Source of the DNA: Lepisosteus oculatus
Lineage: Eukaryota; Chordata; Actinopteri; Semionotiformes; Lepisosteidae
Assembly (NCBI RefSeq): GCF_040954835.1
Contig: NC_090704.1
Coordinates: 43,404,979 to 43,468,978 of the forward strand
DNA: 64,000 nt
Direction: 5' to 3'
Shown here: positions 26,173-39,494 of the stretch, piece after piece
How the letters are laid out: each line of letters opens with the position of its first letter
How positions within the stretch are numbered: position 1 is the first letter of the stretch
Notes under the pieces: model-generated
Told to the model about the DNA's origin: nothing
Databases searched by the model: none
The model's input: only the letters and a program-made list of their open reading frames with translations
Translations under genes and position numbers: made by a program

Positions 26173-28536
26173 TTTCATTTTTTATATGTACAGATTTGCT
26201 ATCCTAAATACCATATTACATGGGAAAGACAGAAAAAAGGGATCGCTAACATTGTAACTCTAAAAGGCTGAATAAAACTCAACCATAAATAAATGCAACA
26301 AAGTAAACAAATTACCCACAAGCCCGAGGTCTCATGAGGTTTCCTCTTAACACAAAATGCAATTCACAATCTTGAGTTCAGAAATTCCACTGTTCCAAAG
26401 TGTTAATATGATGCTTCGACATAATAATTTCTTGTAAAGTGAAAGCACTTATTTGCATGTTAAACCGCAAAATCCTTGTGCCGTTTCCTTGAGAATTACC
26501 CATGCTCTCCAACACAAGGAAATCCATTGCACTAAAGAGTTTTTTTTTTAGTTGCTACCCACTGGTTTTATGTTAATCTACAAACAGCTGTGAAAATATT
26601 TTATCGTTTCCTCAAATGGGCTGCCTCCTAGCTTAAGGTAAGGGATCACTTACTGCTGGACCACAAAGAGGCACACATTTGTCCACTGAAAGACATAAAA
26701 TAACAAAATACCCTTTGAAAATGACAAAACAGCCAGTGCTTTAGTGATGCTTGTCCCTCAGTGTGAAATAATCCAGAGAGTCCTTTCTAAATAATGATAC
26801 TTACATTCATTCTGGGCAATAGAAATGATGTCTTTTTTCAAAGTGAATGCAGTGAAATTATTTTCCCAAATACTATCAAAACAGTGTCACACATGACAGA
26901 AGCAGATTGTTGTTTCACTAATTCTTTAGCAGCAGCTGCTCCAAATGGAAAAGGTTAAGCGTGCAGAATGTGTCATAACAAAATATTTTTGCCATTTGCA
27001 TATACAGTATTCAAGTAGAAAGGCAAACATAATGCAGAACGATTCAAGCTTTGCGTAACTGGAAAGCCGAGTTCTTCAGACCAACATATTCCGAATTTGG
27101 CAACAAGCACATCATCCTTTTCACCAGAAAACCCCATTACATGTCTGAAAATAGATAAGCAACACAAAGCCTGCACCGTAAATTGTTCTGGCTCTAAAAC
27201 TGAACTCGACTCTAAAATAATTCAGCAGAATCAGCAGTGGAGGCTTCTGGACAAAATCCACTTGCCCTATCCTTATTCGTCTTGCTATTTCTTTTTTAAA
27301 ATCCATTACCTATGATTGCAAGTCTAAATTTCTCCACTTATCACTTCAACCACTTTCCCATAAAACACCACTGATTTCATGACACTCGTTACTATGTGGC
27401 CTCATATGAATCCAACAGTGACTGTAAAGCTGCCTCCAAGTCAGTGTATACACAAGGCTCCAATGATGTTTTCAGGAGCAAGAGGGCGTTTGCAATGCTA
27501 ATGTTGCAGTCTCGCAGATTCACGACCTGGAATACCAGCTCTGTGCAAGTGTCTTGCTGACACGCAGTTGTGCCCCTCTGTTCTTTTAGAAGGGTGCTAG
27601 TTTACGGGAGGTGGGGGGTCTTCCTTGCTTCAGCTGTGTCTAGGACAAGAGCCTAAAAGCATGGATCAACTGGTTAAGTTGCATTATACAATTAGCATAA
27701 TGCCAGCATGTGCTGCTCTGTCACCAAAATGCAATTTACCCTTTGATAAATCACAGTTTGATTGCAAAAGGCCCTGAAGTTCAGCACAGTGGGAATATTA
27801 TTCTTTAAACTGAAATTTCACTATAAGTAGCAATTGGTCTATTGATCTACTTATTAACTAAAAACGCATATTATGCATCAGCTTATGCATTAGCTGAGAC
27901 CCCTTTGGCTTAGCTAGGTGTGCTCTCTATCGTTTGGGGTCGGGCTATTAAAAATGACTGACATACAGTACTACCCAAACAGAACCCAAACACTACAAAT
28001 GCATCTAGAACAAATCGAATTAAAATATACCACCTTGTTTTAGCATTAACATAACATCCTTAAATGGTAAAATAAGAGTGTATAAAACTGCAAAGAAAAG
28101 ATCTGGGTAATTTTCATCAAAAAACTAAGTACCATCATGATAAAAAATGCAAATGCATTAAAAAATGATTTTCACTGTCTGTGAATGCTGAATACCCGTA
28201 ACACAATACATTGTGCTTTTCTTCTCCTTTGATTTTGTGTGTTTTTTTTCCTTCAGCCACTAAAGATCTTCTGCACTTGGAAGCACCGTTAACTCAAAGG
28301 AGTTTATCAGGATTGTGAAAGAAGAAAAAGAAAAATATTGTGGAATGTTCAAGGAGCAACATGGAAAGTGGGCTGGATGTTATATATAATATGGTTAGGC
28401 AGCTTAGTGAATTAATTGCTTAGAAATTAAAAATAAATTATTATAAAATAGATTTCTGTACATTTTACATATATATAGCAATATCTCCACAAATCTTTTG
28501 CCAGAATATAAAACAAATTGAAATGATATGTTGTTT
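26173..28536 (-). other. hs3st3b1: Probable 3' UTR of hs3st3b1
   Basis: The terminal exon's stop codon TGA is at 28539-28537, and this 2.4-kb segment lies between it and the first AATAAA cluster. It has no recognisable repeat insertion and no coding frame of note. Assignment as 3' UTR is an inference from signal position only. Confidence 0.4.
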
Positions 28537-29155
28537 TCAATCCCATCCAAAGTTATGGCCAGTCATCTGATAGAACTTCATGTTGAAGGGTCTGTAAAAG
28601 TCCCGAAGTCTCTGCACCACCTCTGGGTCAATATTGGGGTGGGTCCTGCCTTTCGTTTTGCCCAGGCAGTGGGGTTTGCTGCTGCCTTCGGCCTTCTTCA
28701 GGCAGGGGAAGCCCTTGGTCTGGTTGAAGTAGAAGTGTTTGTCCGTGATGATCCTCTTGAGGCCCAGGAAGTCCTGGACTCGGCCCAGCTCTCCGGCCGG
28801 GTCGCTGATCAGCCGCTCCCCGCTCACGAAGAGGATCTGGCCCATGGGGAAGTACTGCAGCCAGTTCTCCAGGTGCTTGGCATAGATGCCAATCTGGATG
28901 GCACTCCAGGAGGTGTCGATCAGACCCGTAGTCCTGTTTTTAAAGGTCAGGCTCTCGAAGGTGGGAATGTCGGGCTTCTTGGATAAAGTCTGGGTGTAGT
29001 CGGAGATGGCCCTGGTGACGGGGTCCCGCACCACCACGATCAGCTTGGTGTCCCGGGACATTGCGCAGATCCGAGCCGGAGCCTCCCGGGTCACAAAGTA
29101 GCTGGGGGTCTTCTCCATGGTGATCTGGCCCTCCAGGGTCTTAGGCATCAGGTCT
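28537..29155 (-). CDS. hs3st3b1: Heparan sulfate 3-O-sulfotransferase 3B1-like, exon 2 (C-terminal)
   Basis: This exon encodes residues 191 (last base of the codon) to 396 and ends with TGA. It carries most of the sulfotransferase domain. The 3'-phosphate-binding segment of PAPS is [11 protein letters not shown] (residues 234-244). The disulfide pair Cys342/Cys354 flanks the basic loop [10 protein letters not shown], and the product ends at HNFGWD. N-glycosylation sequons are at Asn264 (NRT) and Asn335 (NQT). The acceptor is a polypyrimidine tract ending CCCCCTCAG just before 29155. It joins the exon 1 donor in phase to give [12 protein letters not shown], as in human HS3ST3A1/B1. The enzyme transfers sulfate from PAPS to the 3-O position of glucosamine in heparan sulfate in the Golgi; the 3-OST-3 type makes the gD-type modification. 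The exon is GC-rich against AT-rich flanks. I see no frameshift or loss of a key residue. Confidence 0.96.
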
Positions 29156-31129
29156 CTGAGGGGGAGGAAAGAAGAGATGGAAAGGGTGTAAAGGGGAGGG
29201 CATTAGGGATATTGGGCTTTGATAAGAAACACCAAACAGGTTGTGAGTCAGGTTATTAGCATTTCAAAGCCCTTTTCAATACTGAAATGCAAAATGCACC
29301 AGCAGAAAAACAGATGGATTCCATTTGTGGCAATACAATAATACCTAACATATTGCATCACCCCACAATACAATATAATGCAAATGGAGACTGAGATGGT
29401 TTGAGGAGTAAATCTGAAGAAAAAAAATGCAATATTTTGTCTTTATTCTGTTGTTGACAGAGGGAAATCGGGCACTGTGGGAATTACAGTGATTCAGACC
29501 CTGCAAGAGAATTGAGATAAAAACATACATATAGCACTTTACATGTTAATATTTAATATAGATTGGAAAATGTTTTAAAAGGATCTAAATGTCTAATTGT
29601 GAGTAGCATCTCCTTTTGCTATTCTTGGCATACATTTGTATTCCAGAGCCATGAACTTAAGCACTTAAAAAACATGATTTGATGATAAGTTAATCAGCGT
29701 ATATATTATAATTAACCATATATAGTATATATGTATATACAGGGTATACGGAAATTGTGTTAATTCAACGTGTGTTAACTACCTATAAGAAATATGGGAA
29801 TTATATCTTGTCACTTCTCAAAATAACTGTGAACCATCAAGGGGCTGTTCACACTGACCTACAGCGCAATGCACTATGCAAGCTGCACAAAGAACACTGT
29901 CTGTGTCCTCCCGGGCTCCCAGTTGGACTCCCTCCTGACAACAGTTTTGTCTCTAGTGCTAGAAAGTTGCTGGCTTATCCTAAATCCATCTTGGCCTACT
30001 TCAGCCATTAACCACTTAAGGCACAGTAAAGGCTTATGTGCCTTTTAGGAAAGTCCAGCTGACTCAGCAAGCTGTGTTGTTAGCAGGAAAAGCCAGCCAG
30101 AGAAATGCACACACTGAACCTCCTTTGTGATATATCAGAAGCTCAATAAGTCTTCTTGCTAGAGATGCAAATAAATAAAAGCATTCTTTGTCAAATGTGT
30201 GTTTTCACTGAATAGTTCATTGTTTCACTCTAGTAGGTTAATTGGTTTATTAACTGTTTTAAATGAAGTAATGGGTACACATTTAGGTGGAAATTCTCTG
30301 AATTGAACCAACTATTTTGTAAAGCCTGTTAAGGACAAACAGCCTAACAGTCTGCTCTAGTGTGTAACATGTTACATGCATAACCCTTTAAGTTCAAGAC
30401 CCTATCACCCCTAATATATGGGTGAAGACCCACAAAATAACTGTTGTTTAATTGAAGGGGGGATGTGAATAATAATTCAAAATAATAAAGAAAGTCAAGA
30501 AGCATTGATTGAATTTATATGACCAGTTGTATTAAATTAATTTTAATTGCAACACTGCAATAAAGAACCTGAACATGGACTGTATGTCATATTCCTCTAA
30601 TATGACAAATGAACGTGGGTCTGAACCCTTTCTAGGATATATATTAACACAATTGCTTCTGGTCCAAGAATGGCAGGGTCAGATTCTGCACAGAGATAAC
30701 AAGCCCTCAGTTCACACCGACTGAGAATGACGGAGGCCATTCTGCTCTGACAAGCTACACATGACAGGTGGCTGCTGTTTTCTAATCCAATCTCTCGGCC
30801 TTACGCCTTTAGGAGAGCTTTTTGTCTGGGTCTGGTTAATCTGTTGACACTTCTCTGTGAGAGCGATCGGCAGGCTTTGTCAGGGGGAAAGAGTGGAGTA
30901 TGCAAACAGATAGCACACTTTGTCATTCTGTTGTCACCAGCCCCTCAAGGCCTGTACCGCCAGGCTCTGTGCTATGCAACTGAAATGCTAATGTAGCTCT
31001 ATGTGCCACTAATGCAACTGTGCCAGAACCAAAGTATTGTTTTAGTATTGGCCAAAATAATAGCTCCGTTTCTCACAATTCAGTTCATATTCTACATAAA
31101 TATCCATCCTTTTTCATGCTTTTACTGTA

Positions 31130-31340
31130 GACCATTTACTCCTGTAAGGCATGTAGGTATACAGAGGTCCTTCCACCCTGGACAGAATACTAGTTTATTT
31201 CAGGGCCAAGGAGGAAGAGACCGCTTAGAACAGCTAATCAAACCTAGGCAGCACGTCCGCAGGAAGAAACCACACAGTGGATTAGACGCACTCTGAAAGA
31301 ATGTGCAAACTCCATCTCAACAAACACTCCACCCCAGAAC
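31130..31340. repeat. L2/LINE 3'-end-like repeat fragment
   Basis: Diverged blocks occur in the order expected of a common fish LINE 3' end: CACCCTGGACAGAATACTAG, CAGGGCCAAGG, AGGAAGAAACCACACAG, GAATGTGCAAACTCCATCTC, CAGAACTGAACCCAAGGCCC and TGGAGCTGAATAAC. Many transitions show an old copy. The 97-codon frame over it (31003-31296) is not a gene. Confidence 0.6.
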
Positions 31341-32647
31341 TGAACCCAAGGCCCTGGAGCTGAATAACATATATTGGATTTGTAACCAAATTGACTTTAT
31401 ATACAAATATTATTATGATCATTACTACTGCTAATTATAATAGCTCTTTAAGGTTAAGATGTAAAAATGAATTCTAGATTTTTTAAACTCTGTTCCTTTG
31501 TAGAATTGGATCTAAGACAAGCTAGTGCTGTGTTTGTAAATAGCATTGCATTTCTTTGTCACTTCACACCTTTGACTTTTAAAACCTCATGGTATGCATA
31601 TATTGGTTAACTTAATTTTCCAAGTTAAGATCATATGAATAAAGGAGAATGGAGTGGAAAAGTCAGTTGTGTTACTCATATGCGCTCTGCTTCCACTTTC
31701 TACAGCCATCACACCCTATTTAACAATCAGCACAAGGATGCATTTTCTTCCACAAAAATGCATGAAAATTACAAGGCCAGCAAAAAAGCAATTTGATAAC
31801 ATTATTGCAGCTTCCACTCACTTTTCCCAACACCCATTAGAGTTCCAAGTTCCTAACAGTGGAAAAGCCCTGTACAGTAAGAAGACTAGTCTGAGAATGA
31901 TGTGCTGGAAAAAGACTTAGTTGAACTGAGAATCCATGCCAAGAAATGAGTTACGATGTTTTGCTGGTCTTTCATATCAATAAAATTGTTTGATTTCTTT
32001 CTGACAAATTACCTCTGCTGACATTGTAAAGGGGCAGGCTGCACACCCAAGCACCACACAGACCTTGTGGAAAACCCCTTTTGACAACAAGGTTCGAGTT
32101 CAAAATACCCAAGGCGGTCTAAGGTAATTAATGATAAGCTTAATGGAAATTTCTTGGCAGATAACTCCAGATCTACAGCTTTTGCAAGACAGAGCCAGTC
32201 GTCTAATTATGACAATATTGCACCCTTAATTGCTGCATCAAAAGGAGCACAGGAACCAGGCAGGCCAGGTCCGAGTTAAGAAAGCCTCATCTCCTATAAC
32301 TCAAGCCTAGAACAGCTTTGCTTTAAAGGTCAAACCAGTACTACTGCATGAAAGAATCCTATTGTATATGAGAAGGGAAAAAAACATTTCTATGTTTTTC
32401 CTGTTGGACCTTCTCACGAAAGCTGCTGTTGTGTAGACTTGGCACTTATTCTTTGTGCCTAATAAACCTGCATGGAAAACAACATTAATTATTCATTTAC
32501 TCCAATTAAGAGAATAGCGTCACAGAGTCAGTATGGCTATGACTCCGGGGAAAGAATGGAGAACATTTAGATATATATTCCTGCAAGCGAATGCAAAATT
32601 AGAGATGATTAAATTCACGTTCTTTGTTTTTTTTTTCCCCCTTCAAG

Positions 32648-32673
32648 TTTCACTGTGCTGCAGCACAGTGAAA
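32648..32673. repeat. 26-bp perfect palindrome
   Basis: The sequence TTTCACTGTGCTG followed directly by its exact reverse complement CAGCACAGTGAAA gives a 26-bp perfect dyad with no spacer, centred at 32660/32661. The next flanking pair (G, G) breaks the symmetry. It lies in the hs3st3b1 intron directly after a T/C-rich run. It could be a protein-binding dyad, a cruciform or chance. Confidence 0.9.
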
Positions 32674-33498
32674 GGTGCCTCTGTAACATGTTTGTTTTAA
32701 AAATGCTGAGTCATACGGTGACGCAGGGCAGCAGAACACCAAATTCCATAAAATGGGATGAATTTCCAAACACCTTTCCTGCCTTTGATGGGAAGTGCTT
32801 TACTAGGGGGCTGAAAAAACTGTCCTCCCACAACAGGAGACTGGCCAAGTGGCAGACACACCATGCGCTCAGATCTCTTCGGTTAAAGTCAGCCTTTGGA
32901 CTTTATCCATTCGTTCTAATTGCAGGAGAGGGAAGGCATATAAAGACCCTAAAGCCGAAAAAAGCCTCAGCTAGTGTTAGAAATGGGGGTACCTCCCTAG
33001 GACACAATGGCTATTAAACCCGTATGATTTATGAGGTATCCATTTAAAGCATTCCATCAGCAAACTGCCATTCTCTGCACAGACCTTTCCTGAACCCATT
33101 GTCTTGCGGCTGATAGGCGAATAGCTGGTTTAGGCTAATGAAGGGTGCTCGTTGAAGCTGAGTACAACACTTTCTTGACATTCCCAGGCAAAACAGATTC
33201 CTGGAGAGTTATCAAGAGCACTCTTGAGAAAAGTGTGCTGTTAATGCCAGGATCACAGCTGTTTCCTAGTCGGTTCTCCTTCAGTTCTTCACGTTTGTTC
33301 TATGCCATTTGTCTGCAGAGGGAATCAGGAATGTCACTGTTGTGAAGCAGCCCCGCTGAACACCCTTTAAAAAGAAAACCTTACTTAAAGATGGCCAAAC
33401 CTTTGTTTTTCCCACAAACATACTGTAAGTCTGGATGAAGTATTCTTTATCTTTGAAATACAGTGTCACAGCAGAAAAATTAAAAGAGTTTCATAAAA

Positions 33499-33745
33499 CA
33501 CAAACAGACAAGGAATTCCTTGCAAAACACACGTACACCTTTTCAGGCATGTTTCATATATATATTTACCCTTTTCAGCTCTTTGAAATAAGATGTATTC
33601 CAATATCTATTTCTGTTCACAATATGCATATCAAGACATGAACATTAAACTGAACGACTTTGCCTTTAAAGTGTTTAAAGATTCCTTGTAGAATTTTTCA
33701 GATCTGGACCAAGAGGGAGAAAAATATTAAAGAAAATTGCAAATT
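33499..33745. repeat. Local 247-bp direct duplication, copy 1
   Basis: This copy aligns end to end with 35241-35487. Both start CACAAACAGACAAG and share CCTTTTCAGGCATGTTTCAT, TTCTGTTCAC(A/G)ATATGCATAT and AGATCT(G/A)GACCAA, ending near AAGAAAATT(G/C)(C/A). The copies have equal length and are separated by about 1.74 kb. Flanks are not similar, so the unit is well bounded. The shared frame reads TQTDKEFLAKH here and TQTDKQFLAKN in the other copy, but no protein family is recognised. Confidence 0.75.
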
Positions 33746-35240
33746 GGGTCACTATAACATTTAACTTTACAATGCCTCTATAGAAGAATAAGAAATACAG
33801 TTTTAAAATAACAAATTAAGATTATCTTAGTATATCTCTGCATTATGCAACTTCACATTTGTGCAATCATATTCTAGATGTTGAAAAAGGAATGTATTAA
33901 CTAACGGATCCATTTGTCTTTGAAGACTGAAGTGTAGGTACATTCACAGAAGTCTTTTGTTTTTTTTCCTGTGATCCTATGGTGAAGACTTTAAAGATGT
34001 TATGGTTTAAAAGCAGTTCGCCTAGTGCCTTTTAAGTGACAGGTCTTCGTTCTCTAAATATTATTAGTGGTTTCTTCAGGCCCTGTTTGTAGTAGCCTTA
34101 TCCAGCAGAGAGAGATTTGAGAGGAAACGTGTCTTCTTGTTTCAAGGAAAGGCAGCCTACCGTGTAAGTATTTCCCAAGTTGAAAGAGATGCCAAAACAA
34201 AGACGATAAGATACAAAGAGTCTGCATCTCACAGGGCACCTTCAAACGCGCAAAAGTGCTCTTGAAGTGCGTGCATCTGAAACTCTTCGAACCTCTGTGT
34301 GATGCCAATGTTCGGAAATCCTGCTGGATTCGTTTTTCTTTTTGTCATTGTAGCTTTTTTACTTCTCAATTTGCCTCTCCTGAGCTCTAAGCGTGAAAGA
34401 TAGGGAAGTTTAGCACAAGCACAAAGACATGCCCCGAAACCCCAACTTCCTCCTTCTGAAATAGCACACGTCAAAGCTTGTTCTTAAAACACAACATTTG
34501 CACCTCATAGAAGCAAAAACATACTACAAAATTCACACAACAGACTGTGAAGCAGAATGAGTGTCCCATGAAACAAAGCCATACTATATGAAGCTGTGTC
34601 ACAGACCCAGATCATAGCAAAACCTCTATGTGCTTTCTAACATCAAAGCCTGAATGTATTATTAAAGGTGTATTTCCAGTGGGAAGCCTCTGGATCTCAG
34701 AAAGCTGCAATCAAGTGGTGTGTTAGGGAATTTGCTGCTGACGTTTTGATTTAATCCAGGCCATTACGTGAGATTAAAAGAGAAACAAATAATACCTGAA
34801 AAATTCCAAAGAAATTTGGTTGTAATTTTATCATTTACACGTTGGTAAATTACACCCAAGGCACAATTTTCTTCAAAGCACAAGTCTGCGTATATGAGCA
34901 ATCATTCAATAACCAGTGAAGAGACATCAAGAGTAGATTCACGACAGCTTCCTGTAACACATGGCCTGTGTTGACCATTCATAGCTGCTCTGAATGAAAG
35001 CTGTTTCCCTCTCTGCCTCTCAACACACACACACTCATATACTTCGGCCCACTTCCAATAATTGCGGCTTAATCACGCTTCAGATCAATGACCGCCTTGA
35101 GGCAAACCGCATTACTCAGGAAACAGTTCGTAACAACACGTTTCTTAAAGAACATGAAAGACAGACATGTCTTTATGAACCTCACCTCCTCACAAGAACT
35201 GTCAGGAGTTATAGAAACAGGCCCCATAATTGTAATTACA

Positions 35241-35487
35241 CACAAACAGACAAGCAGTTCCTTGCAAAAAACATGAATACCTTTTCAGGCATGTTTCATA
35301 TCTATTTACTCTTTTCACCTCTTTAAAAAAAGACATATTTCACATTTTACTTCTGTTCACGATATGCATATTACTATATTAACACTAAACAACTGCAATT
35401 GTATATTTAAAGTGCTCTAACATTCTGTAAATAATTTTTAAGATCTAGACCAATGGGGGGGAAAAGGATTGAAGAAAATTCACAAAT
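35241..35487. repeat. Local 247-bp direct duplication, copy 2
   Basis: This is the partner of 33499-33745 in the same orientation. The differences are mainly substitutions with a few small compensating indels. No terminal inverted repeats or target-site duplications are obvious. It may be a local duplication of unique intronic DNA or two copies of an unnamed dispersed repeat. A genome-wide copy count would decide. Confidence 0.75.
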
Positions 35488-38400
35488 AACATTACAGGGC
35501 TGCTTGCTCCACTTTGTACATATCTTCAAAAAATGATCAAATGATTATTCCACTTCCATCAAAATGAATAATGCAGACTGCAGAACACAACACCTAGTTG
35601 CCATTACCCAGAAGGGATCGAATGGAAATTTACAGCTAGGTTAATGCACTTACATGCACATAATTGCTGCTTATGACAGGCTGTCACATCCTTTCTAGTG
35701 CTGATGAGTATTTTTAAAACACAATTGAGACATTGAAGCAAGACTTTGAAAAACACCCACTTAGCAGAGGCGGACATTACATTTAACCAAAGAGCTGTGA
35801 TGTGGCTCGCTATAAAAAATGAATGTTTTATGGCTCTAAAAAAGCAATGCCAGTTGCATGGCCAGAATCTCTTTTCCACTGTACAGCCACGGCCTTATTT
35901 GGGGTTAGAACTGACGAGATAGTTAGAGTTAACTCTACATTTCATCTGTGATGAGGCACAGCATGTTAACCTGCAGCTAAGAGTCTTGGTTTGGGAATCA
36001 TTAAAAAAAGAACAGAAAGTGTTCACAGCCCATGCCCCAGAGAAACAGACCCTCCTGACTACAGCAGCACAGCCCAAGATACTCCCAGGAATTCACTGCA
36101 ATTCTCAGTCCTGTCTGCTATGATAAACCCATGAATTATAAGAACCCGGGGCTCTAAGATTACAGTTAACCTTGACTGCAGAAAACAAAATGTCAGCTAA
36201 GCGTGTTTTTTACCTTCTTATTAACCACCGCTGCGCAAAAGCTTGCGGTTTCTCCTGTTGCAAATTTCATTGGAGACTGGATAAGGTAAGGCCCTCTGGT
36301 TTACCGTAGGGCACAGCAATGGTGTCAGACCATTAAAAAAGTGCAGGTTTGACCTCAAGGTTGTTTCGTTTTTTATGGCACATGTACATCAGTTAGTAAG
36401 GATTAAAATTAAAGAGTAGCTTCTTTGTAAAAGTGTGAAGACGCAGTGCTTTTTCAGATAGACGAGGCATTACAGACTTTAAGGATACTTAAAGGGGCAT
36501 TTTGGAATGTGCTGTGTAGAGCTGAAGTCTCTATGTATCCATGTTGATCAGTCAATTAATTTATGCATTTGACAGTGTTCTTTCCCATTAGGAGAGACAA
36601 GTTGTTACTGCTTTCTGCATCAGACCACAGACACTTGCTGATTGCCAGATGAATGAAATTACCAAGTGTTAATAATCTGGCAGCACTGGAGGTTGGCCAT
36701 GTGGTATAAATAAAGCTGAAGCAAGAAACCATTTTCAGAGTTGCCAGTTTCAAGGGACAAATACTTTACATCCTGTGCATCCGCAGGGGCTCTGGGAGTG
36801 CTGTCATTTTCACCCGATTTAAGCCGATTTGGTGCGAGTCAGCAGAACTAAAGGAAAATTTCAGACAAGTAAACGTTTGCCTCCTCAAACACACCTCCTC
36901 CAAATGGGTAAACAGCTGTGAGGATTCACCAAGAGTGATTAAATCCCAGGGCTTTTTTAAGATTTGGCTGCCCATTTTGAGGTAAGAGCTGGAATTTGGG
37001 CATCTAAATTGCTGAAATAATTCCTCCATTTTGCTTTCTTTCCCACTCCTTTTCCCTGCCTTCTTTCTTCCTCTTAATTCTCCTATTTATCCACTTCCAC
37101 TACCTGTCTTGCCATAATACTTTAAGTGTTCTTGAAGACTGTTTAAAAAAACATAGCACAGATATCGTTCCGGAGCTGTCCAACCTCCTTAACTGGCAGC
37201 CTCCTTATCACAGCGATGCTATCAAACTGCTAGTGCTGGTAATCCCAGGTAATTAATGTCAGCCAGAGTTTGTTTGCAGTAGGTGTTAGTAACCTGTTAG
37301 TGACCCACCTTATCGATGAGCAGTCAATAGGAAGAGAGCCAGAATGTCAGGGGCTAATCCGACTTTACTCATGTATAGCCCTTATAGTGCTCTGTAACAG
37401 CAATTGCTTCAGATACAGATACTTACTAATAACTTCATTGTATGTGATTTGGTGTGGTTGGAACTGGTGGGTAACATTTCTCAGCTGTGTGTGTGATGGT
37501 ACCTAGAACAAACATGACAAAGACACCGCAGATAATGGCATTGGGAACCCCATCAGCAAATATCGGTTTTCAGCAAATCAAAGTTTTTTGGGTTCCATCT
37601 GACTCTCTGTGTCCTTGCCAGGGATTAAGTTGTTTGCCCAGCCAACTGGGCTGCAGGGCTCAGGTATCAGAGACAGCAGTCTGACAGAAGAGGTAGCAGT
37701 CCTCCATACAGACAGGTATGTGCAGCCTAGCACTCTGCATCTGGAAATGTCGTCAAACACAAGCGGATACCCTCAAATCCGTATTTTCATTGCTTTTCTC
37801 AAAGGAAACAAAAAAGCTTTTCTCAGAAGGTGCAAAGCCAAAGATCAGATAATGTTAACAGCATACAGACACTCTTGATCTTGTTCCATATTTTCTATTA
37901 AAAATAATTAAACAAAAGCATGAATCTTACAGGATGTGCATCTTAATCTAATCCAGACATACATGGATTTATTTACTTCCACTCCGTGTAATTATTAATA
38001 TTATTTTGTCTGAAGTATTAGTGTGTCTGAAATCCACTTATAGTGCAACATCTAAAAACATGCCCTCATCTCGTGACTTTTTACGTACTGGGATTGGCGA
38101 TAAAACTTTATTTTGTCCTTATTAGACTCTTTCTCACTGCCAGGGTAACAGTAGGTAAACTCACTTGCCAGTTCTATACCCCAAAAGCTCATTTATACAC
38201 GTACATACCCTGTTTAGTTTGGCCACTTTGTTAAAATGACAGAGGCTTTAAAAGAAGCCCAAAGACAGATGAGAATGTGAACGCACAGAGAGTCTTTCTT
38301 CCATCTCTCTAGCTTTGGTAGGAATTCTTTTTCCTCAGAATAATGTGCTTTTACATCTAAATTATTCACAGTAAGACTGGGGCTAGGGGGGAATTAATGT

Positions 38401-38780
38401 GTTTACAAATTCCTACAGACAAGCTGTCTTTTTGAATCCTGGTAAATTACAATCAATAAACCATGTTGTAAAAATTATGTCAATTAAGCTATTAATTTAG
38501 GAAAAGAAGAATGACAGCCGTGTCATGTTAGAACCTCCGGGCAATTTCAGAGTTTTGGATGATAGCCTAGATGTTGCTTATTATGATATGACATATTAGA
38601 GACCTAGAAAATTATCCCGAAGCAGGGTTGTGGAGGGATCTGCATTAACCATTTTGTTTTCTGAAAAGAATGTAAAGTTGGGCATAATCTGAGCTCCGTA
38701 TTATTGCATTTTAGGATACTACATATTTCAAATTGAAAACTGGACAAATATCTAGCAAAAATATTTTTCAAACAGGTAAG

Positions 38781-38793
38781 TATATATATATAT
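38781..38793. repeat. (TA)n microsatellite
   Basis: A short uninterrupted TA run lies in the hs3st3b1 intron. Similar short TA runs occur at 55041-55053 and 57329-57341. Confidence 0.9.
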
Positions 38794-39479
38794 GTACTAT
38801 GTATGTTCTGAAGGATTGTCGGCTTATATGTAGAACTCTTACAGAAGATAAGAAGTCATAGTCTGAGATCAAAACACACTGCTTTCATCTTAAAAGTGTG
38901 AACATGTGTGAGCTACAGAGTGTTCCTAATTCCCTCCCAGTTGGTTCATCCTTTCTGTACAATTTTCATTCTTCTGTGACAAGTCCTGTCAGATACATCT
39001 GGAAATTCATGAACATAATTCATAGTATAACTCTTTCTTCTTAGGGAAAGAGGAATGAGAAACTGCAGGTCTAGTGCACCAGCCAGTGTTTCATCTTAAA
39101 AAAAAAAACATTTGAAAGGAGAGGTTGGTTTCATTTGCTTGCTGAGCATTTCACATTTCTGAGAATCACCATGAGTGAGACAGCACAAGTGCAGCCAAAA
39201 AGAGATTCTGCTAACCTATAAACATGGCATGTAGAAATTAAAATACAGATCAACTCTTAATTTGTAGTAATTAGCTTGTACTGTAGTTCAGCTGCAATAA
39301 ACTTAAGTGGTTTGTGCTCATCTGAACTTATTACCTTACAAAGAGCTGAAGACAATGCTTTTCCCACAATCATCTGCTCTGCATAAACCTCTAGTGTTTT
39401 TTTTAAAAAAACAATGAGGACATTTTCCATAGAAATTCCCGATTTCTATTTTTTATTTCACCTTCAATGAAACAGCAGA

Positions 39480-39494
39480 CCCCCCCACCCCCCC
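39480..39494. repeat. C7-A-C7 tract
   Basis: Seven C, one A, seven C on the plus strand give two G7 runs on the transcribed-sense minus strand of hs3st3b1 pre-mRNA. The tract could contribute to an intermolecular or G-rich secondary structure. There are too few runs for a canonical four-run quadruplex by itself. Confidence 0.85.

Noticed and set aside
28528..28986. 152-codon plus-strand frame antisense to hs3st3b1 exon 2
   Set aside because: It is an antisense shadow of conserved sulfotransferase sequence with no independent motif.
32655..33017. 120-codon frame starting inside the 26-bp palindrome
   Set aside because: No recognisable domain. The coincidence with the palindrome is not evidence of coding.
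39480..39494. G-quadruplex on the minus strand
   Set aside because: Only two G7 runs separated by one base. A canonical intramolecular four-run structure is not assured and no further runs lie close by.
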